Source: Prevotella sp. oral taxon 475 (lineage in GTDB: Bacteria; Bacteroidota; Bacteroidia; Bacteroidales; Bacteroidaceae). Taken from it: DNA of 64,000 bases. Numbering within the stretch: the first letter of the stretch is position 1; every line of letters starts with the position of its first letter. The translations under genes and the position numbers were made by a program. The DNA is taken from the NCBI RefSeq assembly GCF_018127805.1, contig NZ_CP072334.1:1280001-1344000 (forward strand), given 5' to 3'. This document shows positions 45,199 to 52,324 of this stretch, one piece after another. The notes under the pieces are model-generated. The model was not told the origin of the DNA and searched no databases. It saw only the letters and a program-made list of their open reading frames with translations.

Positions 45199-45550
45199 TC
45201 CGACCTGGTCGGCGGAAGCCTTGCAGTCTGCGATCTCTCTCCGACCTGGTCGGAGGCATTCATACGTTAATGGAATTTCTCTCCGACCGGGTCGGAAGCA
45301 TCCTTGCTGTGTTAATGGATGTTTCCGACGCGGTCGGAGACGTTCAAACAGCCAAAAAATGCGTCGCCGACCACGTCGGAGACATTTTGCAGCCTGCATG
45401 AATGACGCCGACCACGTCGGAGGCACACTTGCAATCTGCACGATTATCTCCGACTGCGTCGGAAGTACACTTGCAGTCTGCACGATTTCCACCGACCACG
45501 TCGGAGACATACAAATAGGGAAAAAGATGATCTCCAACTGTGTCGAAGTC
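45199..45550. repeat. Array G: nine palindromic units, 41-42 bp period, third framework
   Basis: Cores start at 45199, 45240, 45282, 45324, 45366, 45407, 45449, 45491 and 45533. The arms (T/G)CCGAC and GTCGGA are constant and the 3 nt centre varies (CTG, CGG, GCG, CAC, TGC). The last unit is decayed. Between cores is a looser framework such as CACACTTGCAGTCTGCACGA. The array is in the divergent region between the DHH phosphoesterase and the AddB-like nuclease genes. The rest of this region (45551-45704) shows nothing I can name. Confidence 0.93.
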
Positions 45551-45704
45551 CTTCATTCATTTCAAGAGAAAGGCTCTAACGTTAGAAAAGTCTTTCATCC
45601 ATTCGGGTGGAAAGGTTCCAACGGCGACTCGAATATCCACGAGGGAAGAAAGATGGCTAATGATGTAAAAAATAGCTGTGATAGAAAGAAGTTCTCCTAC
45701 TTCT

Positions 45705-45736
45705 TTTGTTTGTTAAGAATCTTATGCCTATCTTTG
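45705..45736 (+). promoter_or_regulatory. Promoter of the AddB-like nuclease gene
   Basis: TTTG (45705-45708), 20 bp, TATCTTTG (45729-45736). The start would be near 45743, giving a leader of about 155 nt with two small hairpins (CAACC/GGTTG and CCCACT/AGTGGG). Confidence 0.8.
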
Positions 45737-45896
45737 AAGGGAGAAACCGGAAAAGTAGCTTTCGAGCAACCTACAGGTTGGTGGGCGACAGAACAATCTG
45801 CTTTCCCACTGAAGTGGGTCACTGTGCAAAATCATCTCAATTGGTCTGCTCGTCTACTGGCCAATCCGGCACCTCTTTATTCGTCAATCCAACAAC

Positions 45897-48770
45897 ATGA
45901 ATCTATCCTTTTTAGAAGCTGTTGCCACCGATTTGCTGGCCAATCATGGCAACAACCTGGCACGCCTCGTGGTGGTGTTTCCCAACAAACGCGCCTCGCT
46001 CTTTCTCAACGAGCATCTGGCCCGCAAGAGTCAGGGCCCGCTGTGGAGTCCTACCTACAAGACCATCCGGCAGCTTTTTTGCGAGAATAGTAGCAGAGCT
46101 GTGGCCGATGACATCAAGCTCGTGGCCGACCTTCATCGGGTCTACTGTCAATGCACGGGATCTACCGAGACGCTCGACCGCTTTTATGGATGGGGACAGC
46201 TGATGCTGTCCGATTTTGATGATGTGGATAAAAACAGGGCCTCTGCCGACGAGGTGTTCCGCAACGTGACCCATCTGCACGAACTCGACGACACGTCTTA
46301 TCTCACCGATGAACAGCGGCAGGTGTTGCAGCGATTTTTTAGCCATTTCTCACCCGAGAACGATACCGAACTCAAGCGTCGTTTTCTTTGTCTATGGCAA
46401 CATCTTGGCGAAATCTATCATCGGTACAATGCGTTTTTGCAGACGCAGGGGCTGGCCTATGAGGGGGCTCTTTACCGCGAGGTGGCTGAAGGCGAACTCG
46501 ATGGGCTTGATGCCGACGGCTATATCTTTGTGGGCTTCAATCTGCTGCAAGGCGTGGAACGGCTCCTCTTTCAACGACTGGCACAGGAGGGGAGGGCTTG
46601 GTTCTACTGGGACTTCGACCGACATTATATACAAAACACCGCCTGTGAGGCTGGACATTACATCCGACAACATCTCGAGGTTTTCCCTAATGAGCTGGAT
46701 ACGCACGATGATGCTCTCTACAACAATCTGCGAGGCGAGAAGCACATCCGTTTCATCTCTGCCTCTACCGAGACGCTTCAGGCTCGTTACGTGGGCGAAT
46801 GGCTCAAAACCGATGGCTACATCCAGGCTGGAAGACGCACGGCTGTGGTGCTTTGCGACGAGGATTTGCTGCAAACGGTGGTCTATAGTCTGCCACCCGA
46901 GGTGGAGAATGTCAACATCACGACGGGTTTCCCCCTGGCACAGTCGCCCGTGCATGCCTTCGTCGTCGCGCTTATCGCCTTGCAAACTGCCGGACGTGTG
47001 GACGGGACCGATCAGTATCGCCTTCACTACATCCATCCGGTTCTGCGCCATCCCTACGCCCGACTCGTGAGCGAGGAGAGCTCTGCCTTGCTCGCCCGAC
47101 TGGAGGAGAATCATATCTATTATCCCGAACGTGATGAACTGATCTGCGACGAGCAGCTCTCGCTGCTCTTCCAAGATGTCGAGCAGGGCGCAGACGGGAG
47201 GAATGGCTTTCATGTCCGATTGCTTCAATGGCTTCTGGAGGTGCTGCGGCTCGTGGGGCACGGAGCGCAGCAGGGCGATGATCCGCTGCTCAAAGAGGCG
47301 GTGTTCAGAATGTATACGTTGCTGAACCGACTGACTGACTTGGTGGCTGGGGGCGATCTGGACGTAGACCTCAGTACGCTCCAACGACTTCTCATGCAAT
47401 TGGTTCAGAGCTCTTCTATTCCTTTCCACGGCGAACCGGTGGTGGGCGTTCAGATAATGGGCGTGCTGGAAACGCGTAATCTTGATTTCGACAACCTTCT
47501 CATCCTCTCCTGCAACGAGGGGAATATGCCGCGCGGCGTGAACGATGCTTCGTTCATTCCCTATGCTCTCCGTAAGGCGCATGGCCTTACTACCGTAGAT
47601 CATAAGGTGGCGATCTATTCCTATTATTTTCACCGCCTCTTGCAACGTGCCCGTAACATTACCATTCTCTACAACCATTCTACCGAAGACGGACATACGG
47701 GCGAAATGAGCCGGTTCATGCTTCAATGGATGGTGGAGAGCGGACACCATATCGAGCGACTGGCTTTGCAGGCGGGGCAGACTCCGAGTAGGATGCAGCC
47801 GCAGGCCGTGGAGAAAAATGCCAATGTGATGAGCGCGCTCTTGCATCTGCAACAACTCTCGCCCACGGCTCTGAATCGATACCTGCGCTGTCCGGTTCAA
47901 TTCTTCTACAACACGGTGGCCGGCATCAAAGAAGCTGATGCCGAGACGGAGGAGATAGACAATCGTACGTTCGGCAACATCTTTCACCGCTGTTCGCAAT
48001 GGATCTATGAGGAATTAATGGATGCTTCGCAGCTGGTGACAGCTGAAGGCATCGCACGACTCTTGGAGGATCAATGGACCCTGCAACGCATCGTGGACAG
48101 AGCTTTCAATGAGGAGCTGTTCAAGGTGGCCGATCACCGCACACGCCCTCCTTATAACGGGTTGCAACTGATCAATCGTAGCGTGATCATCAGTTATCTG
48201 CATCAGTTGCTGGAAATCGATCGGCGGCTCGCTCCCTTTAAAATTCTGGGTCTGGAACGCCGTGTGGAAGCTTCTATCGAGGTGCAAGCCGGCCACCAAC
48301 GGCATCGGATGGTAATAGGCGGAGTGGTAGACCGGATCGACGAGGTGCAGCACGAGGGAGGCTGCGCGATTCGTGTGGTAGACTATAAAACGGGACGGGT
48401 GCCTACGCAGCGCGTTGGTGATTTGGAGGCGATATTCTCTACACAAAATATTTCGGCTCGACATACTGATTATTATTTGCAGGCTTTTCTCTATTCGACC
48501 ATCGTTCGCTCATCGCCTGAATGGAATATCAACCGTCTGCCTGTCAGTCCCGCCCTGCTTTTCATTCAACACGCCTCGCGCGACGACTACGATCCCGTGC
48601 TTTCGCTCGGTAAAGAACGAGTGGAGGATGTCGAAGTCTATCGAAGCGAATTCTGGGAACGTCTGCATACTCTGCTCAACGAGATTTTCAATCCCCGCAT
48701 ACCTTTCACTCCCACTCCCGACCGTCGCCGTTGCGAACATTGCTCCTATCGACCATTGTGCGAACGATAA
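45897..48770 (+). CDS. PD-(D/E)XK exonuclease, AddB-like with FeS cysteines
   Basis: The 957 aa product is the nuclease-type partner of an AddAB double-strand-break repair enzyme, or a stand-alone relative. The N-terminal part is an inactive helicase-like region (LVVVFPNKRASLFLNEHLAR, YIFVGFNLLQGVERLLFQRL, ILSCNEGNMPRGVNDASFIP). The C-terminal nuclease begins LSPTALNRYLRCPVQFFYN (Cys near residue 664). It has GGVVDRIDEV and the catalytic VVDYKTGRV (near 828), and closes with CEHCSYRPLCER near 945. The spaced cysteines fit the AddB 4Fe-4S staple. No AddA helicase gene is adjacent in this window, which is unusual if the pair forms an operon. Confidence 0.85.
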   Translation: MNLSFLEAVATDLLANHGNNLARLVVVFPNKRASLFLNEHLARKSQGPLWSPTYKTIRQLFCENSSRAVADDIKLVADLHRVYCQCTGSTETLDRFYGWGQLMLSDFDDVDKNRASADEVFRNVTHLHELDDTSYLTDEQRQVLQRFFSHFSPENDTELKRRFLCLWQHLGEIYHRYNAFLQTQGLAYEGALYREVAEGELDGLDADGYIFVGFNLLQGVERLLFQRLAQEGRAWFYWDFDRHYIQNTACEAGHYIRQHLEVFPNELDTHDDALYNNLRGEKHIRFISASTETLQARYVGEWLKTDGYIQAGRRTAVVLCDEDLLQTVVYSLPPEVENVNITTGFPLAQSPVHAFVVALIALQTAGRVDGTDQYRLHYIHPVLRHPYARLVSEESSALLARLEENHIYYPERDELICDEQLSLLFQDVEQGADGRNGFHVRLLQWLLEVLRLVGHGAQQGDDPLLKEAVFRMYTLLNRLTDLVAGGDLDVDLSTLQRLLMQLVQSSSIPFHGEPVVGVQIMGVLETRNLDFDNLLILSCNEGNMPRGVNDASFIPYALRKAHGLTTVDHKVAIYSYYFHRLLQRARNITILYNHSTEDGHTGEMSRFMLQWMVESGHHIERLALQAGQTPSRMQPQAVEKNANVMSALLHLQQLSPTALNRYLRCPVQFFYNTVAGIKEADAETEEIDNRTFGNIFHRCSQWIYEELMDASQLVTAEGIARLLEDQWTLQRIVDRAFNEELFKVADHRTRPPYNGLQLINRSVIISYLHQLLEIDRRLAPFKILGLERRVEASIEVQAGHQRHRMVIGGVVDRIDEVQHEGGCAIRVVDYKTGRVPTQRVGDLEAIFSTQNISARHTDYYLQAFLYSTIVRSSPEWNINRLPVSPALLFIQHASRDDYDPVLSLGKERVEDVEVYRSEFWERLHTLLNEIFNPRIPFTPTPDRRRCEHCSYRPLCER

Positions 48771-48833
48771 CCGGACTTCTTATTCGTCAATGCTTCGTTA
48801 TTCCGAACTGACATTCCTTCTACCCTAAGTGCC

Positions 48834-48887
48834 ACAAAAAAAGGATGCCCCATCAGCATGACTGCTAAAGGGGCATCTCTTTTTTAG
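48834..48887. terminator. Bidirectional terminator after the nuclease gene
   Basis: AAAAAAAGGATGCCCC pairs with GGGGCATCTCTTTTTT, enclosing a second small hairpin (AGCA/TGCT). Runs of A and T on both sides serve both the nuclease gene and the convergent repeat-lipoprotein gene. Confidence 0.85.
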
Positions 48888-48922
48888 TGTTTATATGCCG
48901 CGTGTGCGGACGTTATGATCGA

Positions 48923-50002
48923 TTAAGGCAGCTTGTTCTTAATCTCGTCGAGCTTGTTGATGAGATTAGTTACGGCTGTCTGAGCATCGGTTCTTCCGCT
49001 CTGCACCTCGTTCTTCAAGTTGGTGAGCTCAGTAGCAAGAGCATCTATAGCCGTCTTGATTGTACCTTGTGTCGTTCCGTTGGCTGCGAGTGTTGTTTGC
49101 ATCGTTGTGATAGCGGTCTCGATAGCACCGAGCTTAGCGGTATAGTCGGGCAGGTTGTTGATAGCCGTTTCCAAAGCAGCGAACTTAGCGGTGTAGTCGG
49201 GCAGATTGTTGATAGCCGTTTCCAGAGCAGCGAGCTTAGCGGTGTAGTCGGGCAGGTTGTTGATAGCCGTTTCCAAAGCAGCGAGCTTAGCGGTATAGTC
49301 GGGCAGAGACTGAATAGCCAACGTTAAGGCATCAAGTTTGTTGGCCGTCGACAGAGTATGTGCTTCAATTGCCGTCTTGAGAGCGTCAATTTTAGTTGCA
49401 GTTGAGAGGGTCTGCGCTTCCATGGCGAGTTTCAATGCATCAAGCTTAGTTGCAGTTGAAAGAGCCTGAGCTTCAATGGCTGTCTTGAGCGCGTCGAGTT
49501 TATTTTCAGCCGAGAGAGTCTGAGCTTCAATTGCGGTCTTAAGAGCATCAATTTTAGTTGCAGTTGAGAGGGTCTGCGCCTCCATCGCGAGTTTCAATGC
49601 TTCCAGCTTAGTTGCAGTTGAAAGAGCCTGAGCTTCAATGGCCATCTTGAGAGCATCAAGTTTGTTTTCAGACGAAAGAGTCTGAGCTTTGATAGCAGCT
49701 TCAATCAAGGCCAACTTCGTTTCTGCCGAAGAGGTTTGTGCGGTGATCGCATCAGTAATGGCTTTGAGCTTTTCTTCCTGAGAAACCTTCATCTCGTCAA
49801 TTGCGGTGGTGAGTTTACCTACGGCTTCGGTCATCTTCACGGTTCCATTGTTGATGGCTTTTACCACTTCGGTGAAGTCGTTGTTAATGGTTACGTTCAC
49901 TTTGTAGTCGATTGCGGGTGCGTCTTCCTGACATGCGGTGAAAGATGTGGCTGCAGCGGTCAGCATGGTGATGGCAAGCAGCAAGTTGTTCATACGTTTC
50001 AT
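48923..50002 (-). CDS. Lipoprotein with tandem 18-residue and 17-residue repeats
   Basis: The 359 aa product from the ATG at 50002 has a lipoprotein signal (AITMLTAAATSFTAC, Cys about residue 24). After a 60-residue lead come eight 18-residue repeats such as EAQTLSTATKIDALKTAI. Three of these form a 54-residue super-unit that occurs twice. Four 17-residue repeats (NNLPDYTAKLAALETAI) follow, then a Thr-rich end. All repeats are helical with Leu/Ile/Ala spacing, so a long coiled coil or helical stalk is expected. The repeat DNA (54 and 51 bp) keeps the frame, so copy number can change without loss of function. It follows the OmpA-like gene by 37 bp. The family is not recognised. Confidence 0.85.
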   Translation of the reverse strand: MKRMNNLLLAITMLTAAATSFTACQEDAPAIDYKVNVTINNDFTEVVKAINNGTVKMTEAVGKLTTAIDEMKVSQEEKLKAITDAITAQTSSAETKLALIEAAIKAQTLSSENKLDALKMAIEAQALSTATKLEALKLAMEAQTLSTATKIDALKTAIEAQTLSAENKLDALKTAIEAQALSTATKLDALKLAMEAQTLSTATKIDALKTAIEAHTLSTANKLDALTLAIQSLPDYTAKLAALETAINNLPDYTAKLAALETAINNLPDYTAKFAALETAINNLPDYTAKLGAIETAITTMQTTLAANGTTQGTIKTAIDALATELTNLKNEVQSGRTDAQTAVTNLINKLDEIKNKLP

Positions 50003-50039
50003 ATTATTTTTAATTATAAAGTTATTGTTCATTTGTTGT

Positions 50040-51380
50040 TTATTCTACGGTGATGGTTACGATGCGTCCCTTAGCGTTGGGGATTCCGTTTTGTTCGCCG
50101 ATGGCAACGCTGGGTTTGAGATCTTTAGTGGAGAAGCCTTCTGCCTTGAGTACCTTCATGACACTCTCCAATCGACGTGCACTAAGGTGCTGATTGTAGT
50201 CGGAGGAACCAGGTGTGCTTGCTTCTGCCACGATAGATAGTTTCTTACCTTGAACACTCCGCGCAAAAGCAATTAGTCGGTTGAGCTCAACTTGACTGAT
50301 GTCTGCACGGTCGTGTGCAAAGGGTACGACGTGTGCGATCTTGTCCTCTATCTTCTTTTTGCTGGCATTGCAGTCGTCGAGCTGGCGCTGCAAGTCGGCA
50401 GCCTCTTGCTGCACACGAGCACGGTCGGCCTCTGCTTGTGCAGCGCGTGCCTGCTCGCTTTCAACTTGTTGTTGCAGATCGTTGATGCGACCATTGAGTT
50501 CTTCTATTCGTCCGGAATAATAGGTCTTGAGTACTTGAGCCTTACTTGTGACGAAGTTGTAGCGTACCGTAGCCAAAGCAAAGATAAGATTCTTAGGAGC
50601 CACATCCTTGGGATTGAACAGCCAATCCATTTCGCCTTTTACACCTAAGGTAAATCGACGGCTAACATCAGCCTCGATGTTCAGTGAGGCAGGAATGTAG
50701 AACTTGCGGTAGGAAACGTGATCGTTAGCTGTCTTTACTGTACCAGAGATGATCACTGTCCCTGTATTGTTGATCACTCCACTACCCAGCGGTGTGGTAA
50801 TGCCGCCCTGCGTCTTGGTGGCTCCGAACCACATGCCATAATCGTTTCCGCGCCCCATCGTGTAGCCGATACCTGTACCTAAGTACATATTGAACCACTG
50901 TGCCTTACGTTTGGGCCAGAATTCCATAAGATTGAAACCTGCACCGAGTTTGATGTTGTGATAGTTCATCAGATAGTTGCCATACACTTTGGCAGGCATA
51001 ACTGCAGAAGAAATGGTTGAAAAACGCTGCTCGCGACGATAACGCGAATAGAGATACTCTACGCCGACACGCACCCAGGGACGGATGTTGAAGTCGATCC
51101 CGCCTCCTACAGCCGGTGCGAAGTTGTAGCTACGCTTGGCATCCAAGCGAGAATACTCCACGCCGGTGGTCCATGATACACCACCCTCTGCATAGATGCT
51201 CCACGTTCGGGTGCGCAGCTCCTTGTTGTAGTCTTGGCGGTTTTGCATTGCCGTATCCGTTTCCGTCTGCGCATGTGCGGCGACGGTAATCGTTGCGGTA
51301 AGCAAGACGCTAAGACCCACTCTTGCTATCCTACCGCTTAGCGGGCGTGATAGCAGAATCATTCGTCTTTTGTCTATCAT
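50040..51380 (-). CDS. OmpA-like outer-membrane protein with coiled coil
   Basis: The 446 aa product has a signal peptide (VGLSVLLTATITVAAHAQ). The N-terminal barrel region has WSIYAEGGVSWTTGVEYSRL, PWVRVGVEYLYSRYR, YHNIKLGAGFNLMEFWP and YIPASLNIEADVSRRFTLGV. A coiled coil follows (RIEELNGRINDLQQQVESEQ onward). The C-terminal OmpA-like domain begins VVPFAHDRADISQVELNRLI. In the usual peptidoglycan-binding loop the Asp is missing (SIVAEASTPGSSDYNQHLSARR), though the Arg of LSARR is kept, so meso-DAP binding may be weakened. The repeat lipoprotein gene is directly downstream; the two may form a surface complex, but this is inference. Confidence 0.88.
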   Translation of the reverse strand: MIDKRRMILLSRPLSGRIARVGLSVLLTATITVAAHAQTETDTAMQNRQDYNKELRTRTWSIYAEGGVSWTTGVEYSRLDAKRSYNFAPAVGGGIDFNIRPWVRVGVEYLYSRYRREQRFSTISSAVMPAKVYGNYLMNYHNIKLGAGFNLMEFWPKRKAQWFNMYLGTGIGYTMGRGNDYGMWFGATKTQGGITTPLGSGVINNTGTVIISGTVKTANDHVSYRKFYIPASLNIEADVSRRFTLGVKGEMDWLFNPKDVAPKNLIFALATVRYNFVTSKAQVLKTYYSGRIEELNGRINDLQQQVESEQARAAQAEADRARVQQEAADLQRQLDDCNASKKKIEDKIAHVVPFAHDRADISQVELNRLIAFARSVQGKKLSIVAEASTPGSSDYNQHLSARRLESVMKVLKAEGFSTKDLKPSVAIGEQNGIPNAKGRIVTITVE

Positions 51381-51622
51381 ATAATTAGAAACCTCTCTAT
51401 AACCCCTTTTATGGGGAACGCCGTATCAGAGGCATGGGCGTTTGGGTTAAACTTGGATTTCGATTCTCTTTTTAATGTTTTGTCTGTTTCTGTTAGACTC
51501 TTTACTCTTGTTAGATTTAGTCTGTGGAGAGGAGTAGGGTCGCAACCAGTGTGATTTAAGAGAGATTGAATGAAAAAGTTATTTTTTCGTTCAGCTGATT
51601 GCGTACCCTTTATCTCCATGTG

Positions 51623-51847
51623 TCAACATAGTAGTTGATGTATAAGGTCGAAAAAACGCGTAAAGAATGTTTGTTTTGGAGGTGGCCTTTTAGATCTTGA
51701 ATTACCCTGTGCATCCATACGTCTATCTACCTCTATCTCCACAAGGTCTTGAATGGTGGAGAGTAGTTCGGTCCTTTCGTCGCAGAATTGCAGGTTGGCA
51801 TTTTGTTGTGGCTTCACCTGTTTTCTTTTATTTTTATTGCTATTCAT
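51623..51847 (-). CDS. Small basic hypothetical protein (74 aa)
   Basis: From the ATG at 51847 the frame gives 74 residues. It has a Lys/Gln-rich start (MNSNKNKRKQVKPQQNANLQ), a short acidic helix (TELLSTIQDLVEIEVDRRMD) and a basic hydrophobic end (PPPKQTFFTRFFDLIHQLLC). A -7 box TAATTTTG (reverse of 51869-51876) lies 22 bp upstream. The next gene downstream is the OmpA-like protein, after 242 bp in which I find no other gene. Function unknown; coding status is likely but not proved. Confidence 0.5.
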   Translation of the reverse strand: MNSNKNKRKQVKPQQNANLQFCDERTELLSTIQDLVEIEVDRRMDAQGNSRSKRPPPKQTFFTRFFDLIHQLLC

Positions 51848-51973
51848 TGTCGGTTTTGTTTTCTGCTGCAAAATTAGAATACGAATGCGATAAGAGTTAT
51901 TGCAAAATCTTTCAAAAGTGTGGTAAAATCTTTCATTTTTTTTCCTGAAACGTCTTGCGAAATTTGACGACAA

Positions 51974-52215
51974 TCCTTCTAAAACGCCTTTGTATAGGGG
52001 AATTGAGAACTGACAGTTATATACAATTTAGAGAATGCTATGAATTGATAAAATTTGGGTTCCTGCATCTACAGAAATATAGAATGGACGAGAAATAGAG
52101 CTTCTGTACTTACAAAAAAGAGAAACGAAAAACGGAAAAGTTTTGTTTTCTCGGACTATATGAAAGATCATGGAGGGCGAATAGAACGTGAGAACAGTAA
52201 TAAGGCGAGAAGAAA
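51974..52215. other. AT-rich divergent intergenic region without recognisable gene
   Basis: Between the small basic protein and the hybrid regulator there is about 240 bp of AT-rich sequence. No frame with a plausible start, no repeat array and no strong hairpin is seen. The rightmost part carries the promoter described next. Confidence 0.6.
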
Positions 52216-52247
52216 TTTGGTAATATTCTGAATTTCCCTTACTTTTG
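52216..52247 (+). promoter_or_regulatory. Promoter of the hybrid two-component gene
   Basis: TTTG (52216-52219), 20 bp, TACTTTTG (52240-52247). The start would be near 52254, a leader of about 70 nt. Confidence 0.85.
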
Positions 52248-52324
52248 CCTAAAATTTAGAGAGCGGATTCTATCACACGATCCTCATTATTCAAACTAAA
52301 AACAATATTCTATCAATAGACATT

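Noticed and set aside
51377..51619. 80-codon frame upstream of the OmpA-like gene
   Set aside because: It has no start context or family pattern and occupies the probable 5' region of the OmpA-like gene.
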